64,000 nt of DNA from Mesoplasma coleopterae. Lineage in GTDB: Bacteria; Bacillota_I; Bacilli_A; Mycoplasmatales; Mycoplasmataceae. The stretch is taken from contig NZ_CP024968.1 in the NCBI RefSeq assembly GCF_002804245.1, forward strand, positions 124,001-188,000. Reading direction: 5' to 3'. Each line of letters begins with the position of its first letter. Position 1 is the first letter of the stretch. The position numbers were made by a program, and so were the translations under genes. Below the pieces are notes generated by a model. The model searched no databases and had not been told where the DNA came from. It saw nothing but the letters and a program-made list of their open reading frames with translations. Shown here piece by piece: positions 21,043-32,671 of the stretch.

Positions 21043-21336
21043 TAATCCATATAATCCACCATAAAGAACAAATACATTAGGATAACCTTTTTGTCTATAT
21101 GTTTTAGCAGTTAGACCGCTTCGCGAACCATAATTGCAAACTATAATTAATTTTTCATTTTTATCAGGAAAAAGTTGTTCAGCTTTTCTTACAACTCCAG
21201 GGTATGGAATATTATAAGAACCTTGGTAGCTTAAGCCAGTCATTTTGTCTTCACCAACGCTACGAACATCAATAACTTTGTATCCTTGTTCAATAAATTT
21301 ATAAAAATCATTTTTACTTATTTCATAATTATTCAT
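21037..21336 (-). CDS. Single-domain rhodanese-like protein
   Basis: This 99-residue protein is one rhodanese domain. It moves sulfane sulfur through a persulfide on the active-site Cys in CNYGSRSG (about residues 67-74), the expected six-residue loop after the cysteine. The VIDVRS entry motif is at about 21-26 and the domain closes with YPNVFVLYGGLYGL. No signal peptide is seen, so it acts in the cytoplasm. The physiological sulfur acceptor cannot be deduced; thiolation of tRNA or general sulfur handling is possible. It faces tRNA-His and is divergent from rpiB across 72 bases. Confidence 0.85.
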   Translation of the reverse strand: MNNYEISKNDFYKFIEQGYKVIDVRSVGEDKMTGLSYQGSYNIPYPGVVRKAEQLFPDKNEKLIIVCNYGSRSGLTAKTYRQKGYPNVFVLYGGLYGLK

Positions 21337-21408
21337 AATTCAATCCTTTTATATAAATATTATCTCACTAATAAGTTAAAATTATTAAAAGAATAATGTG
21401 GGGGTTTT

Positions 21409-21849
21409 ATGAAAAAGATATATATTGCAAATGATCATACAGCTATTGAAATGAAGAATGCTATTAAAGAACACTTATTAGGGCAAGGATTTGAAGTTGT
21501 AGATTTAGGAAATAATGATGGAACATCATGTAACTATGCAAATATTGGAATCACTTTAGCTGAAGCTGTAGTTTCTGACACCAATAGCAAAGGTATCGCA
21601 TTATGTGGCACAGGTATTGGAATTAGTATTGCTGCAAATAAAGTTAAGGGAGCAAGAGCTGGATTAGTTTATGAAGTTCAAACAGCAGAATTAACAAGAC
21701 AACATAATGATGCAAATATTTTAGCAACTGGAGCTAGATTGATTGCAATTGAAAAGGCACTTTTATTAGTAGATACTTTTTTAAGTACTGAATTTGAAGG
21801 TGGAAGACATAAAGAAAGAGTAGGTACATTAGATGAGTACAATAAATAA
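21409..21849 (+). CDS. rpiB: Ribose-5-phosphate isomerase B
   Basis: RpiB interconverts ribulose-5-phosphate and ribose-5-phosphate in the pentose phosphate pathway. The 146-residue sequence carries the LacAB/RpiB hallmarks: [11 protein letters not shown] near the N terminus, the catalytic Cys and anion loop in [15 protein letters not shown] (about 64-78), and the [14 protein letters not shown] segment (about 98-111). The ribosome binding site is an unusual GTGGGGG directly before TTTTATG. The last 17 bases overlap the start of glyA in another frame, so translation is probably coupled. Confidence 0.93.
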   Translation: MKKIYIANDHTAIEMKNAIKEHLLGQGFEVVDLGNNDGTSCNYANIGITLAEAVVSDTNSKGIALCGTGIGISIAANKVKGARAGLVYEVQTAELTRQHNDANILATGARLIAIEKALLLVDTFLSTEFEGGRHKERVGTLDEYNK

Positions 21850-23071
21850 AAACATTTTAGAATCACTTAGAGGTGAATTAAAAAGACAACAAGATCATAT
21901 AGAATTAATTGCTAGTGAAAACTATGTTAGTGAAGCAGTCCTACAATTATCAGGAAGTGTTTTAACAAATAAATATGCAGAAGGATATCCAGACAAAAGA
22001 TATTATGGTGGATGTGAATTTGTTGATCAAATTGAAAAGCAAGGGATAGAGTTAGCTAAAAAAATATTCAATGCTGAACATGCTAACTTACAACCTCATT
22101 CAGGAAGCCAAGCTAATGAAGCTGTTTATCGTGCATTATTACAAAATGGAGACAAAATAGTTTCAATGAGTTTAGATGCAGGTGGTCACTTAACACATGG
22201 ATACCCAATTAACTTTTCAGGAAATAACTATGACTTCAAATTTTATGGAGTAAGTAAGGAAACTGAAGAAATTGATTTTGAAGAAGTGAGAAGAGTTGTC
22301 TTAGAGCATAAACCAAAATTAATTGTTGCAGGTGCTAGCGCATACTCAAGAATTATTGATTTCAAAAAATTTAAAGAAATTGCAGATGAAGTTGGAGCTT
22401 TATTAATGGTTGATATGGCTCATATTGCAGGTTTAGTTGCAGGAGGGGTTCACCCAAATCCAATGGAATATGCTGATGTTGTCACAACAACAACTCATAA
22501 AACTTTAAGAGGTGCTAGAGGTGGAATGATTTTATCAAAAGCAGAAATTGGTAAAAAGATTGACTCGGCTGTTTTCCCAGGGACTCAAGGTGGTCCTTTA
22601 GAAAATCAAATTGCAGGAAAAGTACAAGCTTTATATGAAGCCGACACTCCTGAATTCAAAAAATATGTTCAACAAGTAGTAGAAAACTCAAAAGCATTTG
22701 CTAAAGCATTAGCTGATAATGGGATGCGTTTAATTGCTAATGGAACAGATAATCACTTAATTAATTTAGATGTTAAAAACACTTTAAATGTAACAGGTAA
22801 AGATGCAGAAAAAATACTTGAAAGTATTGGAATAGTTTCAAATAAAAATATGATTCCATTTGATACAGAAAAACCTTTTGTAACTAGTGGTATTAGAGTT
22901 GGAACAGCAGCAATGACAACGAGAGGATTCAAAGAAAACGAATTTAGAGAAGTTGCTAGAATTATTGCTAGTGCACTAAAAGATCAATCACAAAATAACT
23001 TAGATAAACTTTCGATTGAAGTTGCAAATTTATGTAAGCAATTCCCAATTTACGAACAATTGTCATATTAA
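21833..23071 (+). CDS. glyA: Serine hydroxymethyltransferase
   Basis: GlyA converts serine and tetrahydrofolate to glycine and methylene-tetrahydrofolate, supplying one-carbon units for thymidylate and formyl-Met. The 412-residue chain has family-typical length. PLP binds Lys223 in [14 protein letters not shown], with supporting motifs [13 protein letters not shown] (about 48-60), [10 protein letters not shown] and [13 protein letters not shown] (about 193-205). The ATG lies inside the end of rpiB (17-base overlap), and its ribosome binding signal falls in the rpiB coding sequence. This proximity of rpiB and glyA suggests one transcript. Confidence 0.96.
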   Translation: MSTINKNILESLRGELKRQQDHIELIASENYVSEAVLQLSGSVLTNKYAEGYPDKRYYGGCEFVDQIEKQGIELAKKIFNAEHANLQPHSGSQANEAVYRALLQNGDKIVSMSLDAGGHLTHGYPINFSGNNYDFKFYGVSKETEEIDFEEVRRVVLEHKPKLIVAGASAYSRIIDFKKFKEIADEVGALLMVDMAHIAGLVAGGVHPNPMEYADVVTTTTHKTLRGARGGMILSKAEIGKKIDSAVFPGTQGGPLENQIAGKVQALYEADTPEFKKYVQQVVENSKAFAKALADNGMRLIANGTDNHLINLDVKNTLNVTGKDAEKILESIGIVSNKNMIPFDTEKPFVTSGIRVGTAAMTTRGFKENEFREVARIIASALKDQSQNNLDKLSIEVANLCKQFPIYEQLSY

Positions 23072-23117
23072 TGCTTTATAATATTATTAATTTGGACAAA
23101 TAAAGGGGAAAATAAAT

Positions 23118-23741
23118 ATGGCATTTACAGAGTTAAAACATCCTTTGATAATTGATAAATTATCAAGAATGCGTAGAAAAGAAACATCATCAAAAGATTT
23201 TAGGGAAAATCTTAACGAAATAGCTCAATTAATGGTCTATGAAATCTTCAGAGATTTAGAACTTGAACCAATTGAAATTGAAACACCGATGACAAAAACA
23301 ACAGGTTATACAATTGATAAACCAATTGTGTTAGTTCCAATTTTAAGAGCCGGTATAGGAATGTTAGATGGAATTCAAAAATTAATTCCAACAGCAAGAA
23401 TAGCTCACATAGGGCTTTACCGTGATGAAGAAACTTTAGAAATTCATCAATATTTTGCAAAAAAAACTGAATCAATTGATGAAAGTTATGTAATAATAGT
23501 TGATCCAATGCTAGCAACTGGTGGAAGTGCTAACAAAGCAATCGACATTGTTAAAGGTTGAGGCGTTAAAAATATTAAGTTTGTTTGCTTGGTAGCTGTT
23601 GAGCCAGGAATAAGTAATGTCTTAGAAAAACACCCAGATGTAGAAATATATGCAGCATCAAAAGATGAAAAACTTTCAGACAAAGGATATATCATACCAG
23701 GTCTAGGAGATGCTGGTGATAGAATATTTGGAACAAAGTAA
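23118..23741 (+). CDS. upp: Uracil phosphoribosyltransferase
   Basis: Upp makes UMP from uracil and PRPP, a central pyrimidine salvage step in organisms without de novo synthesis. The 207-residue sequence has the substrate loop [13 protein letters not shown] (about 73-85), the PRPP-binding loop [13 protein letters not shown] (about 128-140), and the uracil-binding end [17 protein letters not shown]. One TGA (23559-23561) is Trp. The ribosome binding site AAAGGGGA lies upstream, and a TATAAT at 23077-23082 may be its -10 element. It fits with deoA and cdd further along, which feed the same salvage network. Confidence 0.96.
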
Positions 23742-23758
23742 AATAGAAATTTTCTTTT

Positions 23759-23788
23759 AAAAAAACTCCTTAATTTGGAGTTTTTTTA
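23759..23788 (+). terminator. Rho-independent terminator after upp
   Basis: AAAAACTCC (23761-23769) and GGAGTTTTT (23777-23785) form the stem, followed by further T residues. Confidence 0.85.
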
Positions 23789-23864
23789 CTTTTTCCACTT
23801 TTGTTTCATTTTTTCTTTATAGGAGTAGAATATTAAAGAACGTAGTAGGCGAGGTGCTACTTGA

Positions 23865-24260
23865 ATGGAATTAAAAAGTATATATAAAAACTGGTTCAAA
23901 AATCCTGCATTAACAATTATATTTATGATTAGCTTTTTAACAGGAATGACAATTACTTTGTTATTTGTGTTAAAAATTATTAATTATAGTTGATTAACAG
24001 GTTGGGTTTTAGGTTTAACTTCGTTTTTAGTTGGTATTTTTATTAGTAAGAAGTCAGTTGTTCTTCTTCTTGAAAATGAAAATCATTTTTTATTTTACTT
24101 TTTCTTTTTATTAAGAATAGGTGCTTACGCCACTCCGTTATTTATTGCTTTTTTTAATAACAATATTATTTTTGATTATAGAGGTGTATTAATTGGTCTT
24201 AGCCCAATTCTACTACTACCATTTACAAATCATAAAATCTTAAATCTTAAAAGTTATTAG
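23865..24260 (+). CDS. atpI: AtpI-like membrane protein heading the ATP synthase operon
   Basis: This 131-residue hydrophobic protein has four predicted membrane helices, near residues 15-38, 43-62, 75-95 and 103-120. Its position before atpB matches the AtpI (subunit i) gene, which helps assemble the c-ring or supply ions. Mollicute members of this group (the MG406 type) are very divergent, so the call rests on position, size and topology. Trp is written both as TGG (twice) and TGA (once). The start is ATG at 23865. The ribosome binding site (GAGG at 23851-23854) lies in the loop of a possible small hairpin, which could lower expression relative to the ATPase genes. Confidence 0.72.
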
Positions 24261-24280
24261 AAATTTAAGGAGGGTTCAAA

Positions 24281-25147
24281 TTGGACAATATGTTTGAAGG
24301 TTTATGATCTTTGACAACACAGTTTAGTGCAATCATCATTACCACAATTCTTATTTGTGCTATTTGTATTACTTATAACATTAAAGTGAGAGGGCAAGAA
24401 GAAGATAAAGAATTATCTGGAATGATTGTTATTATCGATATGTTTGTTTCTTCAGTTGAAAACTTAGTTGTTTCAATCATGGGGAAAAAATATCGTAAAT
24501 TGACTCCATACTTTTTATACATTTGTTTGTATATCATAGTAGGATCATTGGTTTCATTACTTGGTTTTGAATCACCTTCTTCTTCATACACAATTACTTT
24601 ATCAATGGCTTTTGTTACATTTGTGATGATTTATTATTTTGCATTTAAATATCAAAAATGAGCTTATCTAAAAAGATATATAAATCCAATTGAAATATTT
24701 ACACAATTTACACCATTATTATCTATGTCTTTCCGTCTATTTGGTAACCTTTTAGGTGGATCAATTATTTTAGGACTAGTGTATGCATTGTTCATTGGTT
24801 TCCAAAGTAGTTGAGCACATGGGACAATTAGTTTTGGAGACGAAGGAATGCACTGACCATCATTTGGAATATGAAATGCAGGTGTTTTAGAAGACGACAA
24901 TGCTTGAAAGATGCAGTATACGTACTGATGATCAGGGGTTAATATTTTCACAAGTGCTATAACTCCATTTTTACATATGTACTTTGATATGTTTGATGCT
25001 GTTATCCAAGCTGTTGTATTTACAATGTTATCACTTTCATATTGAGCAGAAGGTATGGGAGAGGAACAAGAGTTAACTCACAAAGGTGAGGATAGAAATA
25101 GTTCAAAAAGAACTCAAAAATTGAAAAAAATAGAATTACAAAAATAA
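24281..25147 (+). CDS. atpB: ATP synthase F0 subunit a
   Basis: Subunit a forms the ion half-channels next to the c-ring. The protein has about 288 residues with five to six membrane helices. The essential Arg is seen in [13 protein letters not shown] (Arg152). A TTG start at 24281 is preferred because the strong AAGGAGGG site (24267-24275) lies at the right distance; an ATG three codons later (24290) is the alternative. Many TGA codons encode Trp in the second half. The C-terminal tail is polar and lysine-rich, longer than usual. Confidence 0.93.
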
Positions 25148-25169
25148 AATAAAAGGAGAATTATTATTT

Positions 25170-25484
25170 ATGTTATTTACAGATTACATGGCAAATTTTT
25201 TAGTAGGATACTTTAATGTATTATCAAGTATTATGCCTTTATTAGCAGAATCAACTTCAACTGGTGATGGTCTTAAATTATTAGGAGCTGGAGTTGCTAT
25301 TGTTGGGGTTGCTGGAGCAGGAATCGGACAAGGTGCTGTTGGACAAGGTGCATGTATGGCAATCGGAAGAAACCCAGAAATGGCACCAAAAATTACTTCA
25401 ACTATGATTATTGCAGCGGGGATTGCAGAATCAGGAGCTATTTACGCATTAGTTGTTGCTATTTTATTAATTTTCGTAGCTTAA
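25170..25484 (+). CDS. atpE: ATP synthase F0 subunit c
   Basis: Subunit c builds the rotating membrane ring. The 104-residue protein has two membrane helices (about 36-58 and 78-103) joined by the polar loop GRNPEM. The ion-carrying carboxylate is Glu87 in IAESGAIY. It is longer than typical 70-80 residue c subunits because of an N-terminal segment (about 1-33) ahead of the first helix, which might act as a leader or an extra membrane-facing part. A Gly-rich first helix ([14 protein letters not shown]) supports tight ring packing. Confidence 0.95.
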   Translation: MLFTDYMANFLVGYFNVLSSIMPLLAESTSTGDGLKLLGAGVAIVGVAGAGIGQGAVGQGACMAIGRNPEMAPKITSTMIIAAGIAESGAIYALVVAILLIFVA

Positions 25485-25512
25485 GAAATATAAAGAAAGA
25501 AGGGTGTGTTAA

Positions 25513-26046
25513 ATGATATTTATCGCAGAAACACAAACAGCTGGAGTTCCAGAAATCATAACATCTTTATTTCCTAACTTGCCAAACTTTATTGCGCATG
25601 TTATAGCTACAATTGTTTTAATAGTTATATTATCAAAATTGATGTATAAACCATTTAGAAAAACTATTAAAGACAGAAGAAACAAAATAAATGAATTATT
25701 AAGCGAGGCTGTGCAAAAGCAAACAGAAGCAAATATGGGTGTTAAAAAAGCCGAAGCATTATTGCAAGACGCTAAAACAGAATCTTCATTAATTATTCAA
25801 ACTTCAAAAGTTGATGCTGATATTCAAAAAACTCACATCATTAATGAAGCTCACAAATATGCTGACATTATTAAGAATCAAGCAGAAAAAGACATCGCTC
25901 AAGAAAGATCAAAAATTGAAGCAGAAATTAAAACAACAATAGTTAATGTTGCGTTTGATGCTGCTGAACAGATTTTACAAAAAGAAATCAATAAAACTAA
26001 AAACAAAGAAATTGTTGATGAGTTTATTGAAAACCTTGATAAATAA
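25513..26046 (+). CDS. atpF: ATP synthase F0 subunit b
   Basis: Subunit b forms the peripheral stalk that holds F1 against the a subunit. The 177-residue chain has one membrane helix (about 25-45, IAHVIATIVLIVILSKLMY) followed by KPFRKTIKDRR and a long charged coiled coil (about 50-170) that reaches F1. Length and layout are normal. It ends two bases before the atpH start. Confidence 0.94.
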   Translation: MIFIAETQTAGVPEIITSLFPNLPNFIAHVIATIVLIVILSKLMYKPFRKTIKDRRNKINELLSEAVQKQTEANMGVKKAEALLQDAKTESSLIIQTSKVDADIQKTHIINEAHKYADIIKNQAEKDIAQERSKIEAEIKTTIVNVAFDAAEQILQKEINKTKNKEIVDEFIENLDK

Positions 26047-26048
26047 TT

Positions 26049-26600
26049 ATGGTTTTAAAAGATAACGTTATTGATAATTGAGCAAATGCTTTAACAAAAA
26101 TTGCTGTAAAAGAAAACAAAGTCAAAAAAATGTTAGAAGAAGCACATGTGCTAATTGAAGTTCTAAAAAATAAAAATGAATTTGTTGATATTCTTACTTT
26201 TAAATCAGCACACGATGAAGAAAAAAGAATCAAAATAATTGATGATACTTTTGGTCAATTTAACATTGATCAAGATATCATGAACGCTTTTAAAATATTA
26301 GTTCATATGCAGGCATTTGTTAATGCTAGAGATATTTTAAAAAGATTAAGAGGAAAACTTGTTGAATTAGACAATATGACTTATGGTGTAGTTTGGTCTA
26401 CTGAAGAAATCTCAGCTAAACAAATTAAAGAAATTGAAGAAAAAATGTCTAAAAAAATTAATAAGGAAGTTAAATTGGTTAACAAAATTGACCCTAAATT
26501 AATTGCAGGTATTCAAGTAGTTGTTCATAACAAAGTTTATGATGGCTCATTAAGAAGTAAACTTGATGAAATGAAATATCAAGTATTGAAAGAAAAATAG
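26049..26600 (+). CDS. atpH: ATP synthase F1 subunit delta
   Basis: Delta caps F1 and connects it to the b stalk. The 183-residue product has the helical N-terminal domain (about 1-110). The C-terminal part contains the usual closing motif DPKLIAGIQVVVHNKVYDGSLRSKLDEM (about 150-177). The start ATG at 26049 lies two bases after atpF and is followed by VLKDNVIDNWANALTKIAV, a typical delta N terminus with one TGA-encoded Trp. A TGG Trp codon also occurs at about residue 116. Confidence 0.93.
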
Positions 26601-26612
26601 GAGGTTTAATAT

Positions 26613-28190
26613 ATGGCATTAAATATTAAAGAAATCTCTGAAGTTATTGAAAAACAAATAAAAAACTATGGTAAAGACATTATCGAAGCTGAGCAAGGTA
26701 GTGTTGTTACTATTGGGGATGGTGTTTCTTTAATTTACGGATTAGACAAAGCTTTAATGGGTGAATTATTAATTTTCCCTAATGATGTTTATGGTATGGT
26801 TTTAAGTCTTGAAGAAGGTGCAGTTGGTGCTGTTATTCTTGGGGACTATAAACTTATCAAAGAAGGTGACATTGTTAAACGTACAGGTAAAGTTGTTGAA
26901 ACACCTGTTGGTGATGCAATGATTGGTAGAGTTGTTAATGCATTAGGTCAACCAATTGATAACAATGGACCAATCAAAACTAAAAAATTTAAACCAGTTG
27001 AAAAAATTGCAACTGGAGTTATGGCTCGTAAATCAGTTAGTCAACCTCTAGAAACAGGTATTCTAGGAATTGATGCTTCTATTCCAATTGGAAAAGGTCA
27101 ACGTGAGTTAATCATTGGTGACCGTCAAACTGGTAAAACAGCTGTTGCTATTGATACAATAATTAATCAAAAAGGTAAAAATGTTAAATGTATTTATGTA
27201 TCAATTGGACAAAAAGATTCAACAATTGCGCAAGTTGTTGAAAAGCTTAAAAAATATGGTGCAATGGAATATACTACTGTTGTTAATGCAGGAGCTAGTG
27301 ATTCAGCGCCATTACAATACTTAGCACCTTATACAGGTGTAACTATTGGTGAAGAATGAATGGAAAATGGTGAAGATGTTTTAATTGTTTATGATGACTT
27401 GTCTAAACATGCGGTAGCTTACCGTGAAATGTCTCTTCTATTAAGAAGACCACCAGGTCGTGAAGCTTACCCTGGTGATGTTTTCTACTTACACTCACGT
27501 CTTTTAGAAAGAGCAGCTAGAGTTAATGAAAAATTTGGTGGTGGATCAATTACAGCACTACCAATTATTGAAACTCAAGCAAGCGATATTTCAGCATATA
27601 TTCCAACAAACGTTATTTCAATTACTGATGGACAAATTTTCTTATCAAGTGATTTATTCATGGCAGGTATTAGACCAGCTATTAATATTGGTCCTTCAGT
27701 TTCTAGGGTTGGTTCATCAGCACAAATTAAAGCTGTTAAACAAGTCTCAGGAACATTGAAATTGGAACTAGCACAATACTATGAATTGGAAGCTTTTTCA
27801 AAATTTGGTTCAGACTTAGACGAATCAACAAAAGCTACTTTAGATCATGGGGCAAGAATTATCCAAATGTTAGTTCAACGTCAATATTCACCTTTAAATC
27901 AAATAGATGAAGCAATTATTTTATTTGCAATTAAATCTCACTTAATTAAATGAATTCCTTTAGAAAACATTAGAGATTTCAAAACTGAAATAATTACATT
28001 CTTTAATAATGAAAAAGAGGCGAAAGCTTTAAAAGCTGAATTAGCTAAAAAACTTGAATGAAGCGCTGATCTTGAAAGTGGAATTCAAAAAGAAATTGAA
28101 AAATTAGTTGTTAAATTCACTTCTACTTTAAATAACTACAACCCTACTATTTTTGGGGATGAAAAAGAATTTAAAAAATTAGGTAAGTAA
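26613..28190 (+). CDS. atpA: ATP synthase F1 subunit alpha
   Basis: Alpha is the non-catalytic nucleotide-binding subunit of the F1 hexamer. The 525-residue protein has Walker A GDRQTGKT (169-176), a Walker B strand [12 protein letters not shown] (about 254-265), and the family signature near [17 protein letters not shown] (about 351-367). TGA codons at 27357, 27951 and 28058 are Trp; a standard-code scan would split the gene into pieces. The ribosome binding site TAGGAGG is immediately upstream. Its stop codon overlaps the atpG start (TAATG). Confidence 0.96.
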
Positions 28191-29035
28191 TGGCAAATTT
28201 AAGTAATTTAAAAACACAAATTTCAAATACTCAAGATATCGGTAAAATTACTAATGCGATGCAATTAGTTGCAAGTGCAAAATTACGCCGTATTGGTAAA
28301 AAAGTTACTGAAACTCAAGAATATGTATCTGAAGTTTATTCAATTTTTAATGAAATAATTAAACATTCAAGTGAATCAATTTATTTAAAAAATTCTACTA
28401 ATGATATTAAAAAAACTTTATGAGTTGTTGTTAACTCAAATTTAGGTTTATGTGGTGGATATAACACTAACGTTAATAAATTAGTTATTAGTAATTTCAA
28501 AAAAGAAGATCAAATTTATGCTATTGGTTCAAAAGCTGTTTCTGCTTTCAATAGTAAAAAAATGAAAATTAAAAATGAATGTACTGGTGTTGATATTGAT
28601 TTCTCACCATCACAAGCAAAACAAATTGGTAATGAGTTATTAAGTTATTATTCAAGTGGAGAATTTGATGAAATTCAAATTGTTTATACAAAGTTTATTA
28701 ACAATGTAACATTTGAACCAACAAAATTAAGAGTTTTCCCAATTATTAAAGAGGATGCTCAAGAAACTTCAAATAGTTACTATAGCTTTGAGCCAAGTGC
28801 TGAAGAAGTTTTAAATAATGCTGTTACTTTGTATTTAAGCACTATAATCTTTGGAACAATTGTTGAATCACAAGTAAGTGAACAAGCAAGCCGTAGATTA
28901 GCTATGGAAAATGCAACAAATAATGGTAAAGAATTAGAATACAATTTAAGTATTCAGTATAATCGTGAAAGACAAGCATCAATTACACAAGAAATATCAG
29001 AGATTGTTTCTGGTGCTAATGCTTTAATGGGATAG
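28190..29035 (+). CDS. atpG: ATP synthase F1 subunit gamma
   Basis: Gamma is the central rotor shaft. In the 281-residue sequence, both helices of the coiled coil are evident: the N-terminal one (LKTQISNTQDIGKITNAMQLVASAKLRR, about 5-32) and the C-terminal one with SRRLAMENATNNGKE and YNRERQASITQEISEIVSGANAL. The Rossmann-like middle starts with WVVVNSNLGLCGGYN, near residue 79. One TGA (28421-28423) is Trp79. It is translationally coupled to atpA by a one-base overlap. Confidence 0.95.
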
Positions 29036-30484
<1,449 letters not shown>

Positions 30485-30494
30485 GTGAATTTAA

Positions 30495-30794
30495 ATGGCA
30501 ATTAATTTAATAATTACTACTCCAAATGGTAAATTTATAGACAATAAAAAAGTTGATATTATTAACTTAAAAACTATTGATGGAGATATTGGGGTATTAG
30601 GAAATATGTCGCCTTTGGTTACAGCTTTAAAAATTGGCAATATGAATTTTAAAGTTAATAATCAAACTCATTGAATTCACTTACATAGAGGCCTAGCAAT
30701 AATTAACGCAACAGAATGTAAGATAATTACAGAAAGATTATATTTGGTAAATGAAAATGGTACTAAATTACCAACACCAGATAAATTAGATTAA
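30495..30794 (+). CDS. atpC: ATP synthase F1 subunit epsilon, short form
   Basis: Epsilon links gamma to the c-ring. Only 99 residues are encoded, covering the N-terminal beta-sandwich (VNIITPNGKF-type start, IDGDIGVLGNMSPLVTALKIG at about 32-52, HRGLAIINATECKIITE). The C-terminal two-helix domain found in most bacteria (total about 130-140 residues), which can latch F1 and inhibit hydrolysis, is absent. The gene ends cleanly at TAA before a terminator, so this looks like the natural form. One TGA is Trp. This predicts an ATPase without epsilon-type autoinhibition, an inference from length only. Confidence 0.92.
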
Positions 30795-30796
30795 TT

Positions 30797-30836
30797 AAAA
30801 AACTTTATCTCTTTTTAAGAAATAAAGTTTTTTTTG
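30797..30836 (+). terminator. Rho-independent terminator closing the atp operon
   Basis: AAAACTTTAT (about 30799-30808) pairs with ATAAAGTTTT (30822-30831), followed by more T residues. Confidence 0.75.
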
Positions 30837-30875
30837 TATTTTTAGGAACATAATTAAATAAAAGGAGAACATATT

Positions 30876-31280
30876 ATGAGTAAAATTTATGAAACAACAG
30901 TAACTAATACAGGAGGAAGAACTGGAGAAGTTATTTCATCTGATGGAAAATTTAGTTTAAAGATATCATCACCTACATTAAATTTAGAAGGAACAACAAA
31001 TCCTGAGCAATTATTTGCAGCAGGATATAGCTCATGTTTTAATGGAGCATTGCAAGCTGTAATGGCTAAAAATAAAGTTTCATTTAAGACAAATGTAACA
31101 GCAAAAGTGGCTTTACATAATAACGGAGAATTGAACTTCAATATATCAGTTGATTTGCAAGTTGAAATTATAGGAGCAGATAAAGAAATTGCTGAAAAAT
31201 TAATGCATGAAGCAGACTTGGTATGTCCTTATTCAAAAGCTTTAAAAAACAATGTAGAAGTTACGTTAAGCCTAAAATAA
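30876..31280 (+). CDS. Organic hydroperoxide resistance protein (Ohr/OsmC family)
   Basis: This 134-residue thiol peroxidase reduces organic hydroperoxides using two cysteines, Cys54 in AAGYSSCFNGAL and Cys117 in ADLVCPYSKAL, both in the expected sequence contexts. The N terminus (KIYETTVTNTGGRTGEVISSDG) and the DLQVEIIGADKE region match the Ohr subgroup rather than OsmC proper. It is a single-gene unit with ribosome binding site AAAGGAGA. It shares its terminator with the convergent deoA. The reductant (a lipoyl protein in other bacteria) cannot be inferred here. Confidence 0.88.
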   Translation: MSKIYETTVTNTGGRTGEVISSDGKFSLKISSPTLNLEGTTNPEQLFAAGYSSCFNGALQAVMAKNKVSFKTNVTAKVALHNNGELNFNISVDLQVEIIGADKEIAEKLMHEADLVCPYSKALKNNVEVTLSLK

Positions 31281-31281
31281 C

Positions 31282-31313
31282 AAAAAAAAGAACACTTTGT
31301 AGGTGTTCTTTTA
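31282..31313. terminator. Bidirectional terminator between the Ohr gene and deoA
   Basis: AAAAGAACAC (31286-31295) pairs with GTGTTCTTTT (31303-31312), a perfect 10-bp stem usable from both convergent genes. Confidence 0.85.
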
Positions 31314-32615
31314 TCTAATAATTTTTATAATATTTTGTTGTTTTTCATTTTGACTTGAAATAGTAAAACTTTTTTTAGCTTTTTCAATTCAATCATTGTT
31401 AATATCAAAGTTTGTATAGAAAGTTAAAACAACATCACCAGTTTTTACAACATCACCAGTTTTTTTATTTAAATATATTCCAGCTGAAAAATCTATTAAA
31501 TCTTCTTTTGTTTTTCTACCTGCTCCAAGTTCCATTGAAAGTAATCCTATAGTTTCAGCATCTTGAGAAATGATGTAACCGTTTTCTTCTGCTAAAACTT
31601 CAATTTTGTTCTTAGTTGTAAAATTTTGTTCATAGTTTTTAATTAATTCAAAATTTCCACCTTGAGCTTCAACAAATTCTTGTAAAAAGTGTGCGCACTC
31701 ACCTGTTTCTAGTTTTTTGTAACAGTCACTTATAGCATCTTCTAATTTATCAAAAATGCCAAGGTCAGTTAAAGTTAAACCAGCAGCTGTACAAACAACT
31801 TCTTTTAAATCTTCTGGACCATTATTATTTAAAGTATCTCAAGCTTCCTTAACTTCAATTGCATTTCCTATAGCTTTTCCTAAAGGTTTTTGCATATCAG
31901 TAAGAAGAATTGAAACTTTTCTATTATATCCATGCCCAATAGTAATCATTTCGTTTGCTAGTTTTTCAGCGATGTCTATATTTTTCATAAATGCACCAGC
32001 TCCAACTTTAACATCTAGAATTAAACTGTCACTATCGATCACTAATTTTTTACTCATAATAGAAGCAGCGATTAAAGGAATAGAATCAACAGTTCCAGTA
32101 ACATCTCTTAACGCATACATTTTTTTATCAGCAGGAACGATATCATCTGATTGACCTGTGATGCTCATTCCAACTTCATTAATTGTTTTAATGAATTTTT
32201 CTTTAGATAATTCACTTGTTCAACCTTTACATGATTCTAATTTATCAATAGTACCACCAGTTACTCCAAGTCCTCTACCAGAAAGTTTACAAACCTTTAC
32301 TCCATAACTTGCAACTAATGGACTATATACTAAACTTGTTTTATCTCCAACTCCGCCAGTTGAATGCTTATCAGCTTTTAAACCTGTAACTTCACTAACA
32401 TCATAAACATATCCTGATTCAACATAAGATTGGGTTAATGCTAAAGTTTCTGCTTTGGTCATTCCATTGAAATAAACCGCCATAGCAAAAGCAGCCATTT
32501 GATAATCTGTTACATTATTTTTAACGTAACTGTTTATCAATCATTTAATTTCTTCAGCTGATAATTCTATTGAATGTTTCTTTTTTTCTATAATTTCACT
32601 AAAACTGTAGTTCAT
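31311..32615 (-). CDS. deoA: Pyrimidine-nucleoside (thymidine) phosphorylase
   Basis: The enzyme splits thymidine, deoxyuridine or uridine with phosphate to give the free base and (deoxy)ribose-1-phosphate. The 434-residue chain shows an N-terminal helical domain ([33 protein letters not shown], about 18-49), the phosphate-binding region [16 protein letters not shown] (80-95), [18 protein letters not shown] and the [11 protein letters not shown] loop. TGA codons give Trp at three sites. The ribosome binding site AAAGGAGA precedes the ATG. It is divergent from the mutase-deoC pair with a shared 94-base control region, and its products feed both those enzymes and upp. Confidence 0.94.
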
Positions 32616-32633
32616 AAGTCTCCTTTTGTAAGA

Positions 32634-32650
32634 GTGTACAATATTTACAC
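32634..32650. promoter_or_regulatory. Dyad in the divergent deoA / mutase-deoC control region
   Basis: GTGTA (32634-32638) and TACAC (32646-32650) form a dyad with a 7-base centre, a typical repressor-operator layout. It overlaps the candidate -35 box of the mutase gene and lies 19 bases ahead of deoA. Coordinated control of deoxynucleoside use is inferred. Confidence 0.4.
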
Positions 32651-32671
32651 CATTACTCTTTCTACTATATT
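32644..32671 (+). promoter_or_regulatory. Candidate promoter of the mutase-deoC operon
   Basis: TTTACA (32644-32649) and TATATT (32666-32671) have a 16-base spacer. A TATAAT at 32671-32676 overlaps as an alternative -10. The -35 box is embedded in the GTGTA/TACAC dyad. Confidence 0.45.

Noticed and set aside
31756-32154. Plus-strand open frame of 132 codons opposite deoA
   Set aside because: It is the antisense shadow of deoA. No start signal or conserved protein features are visible.
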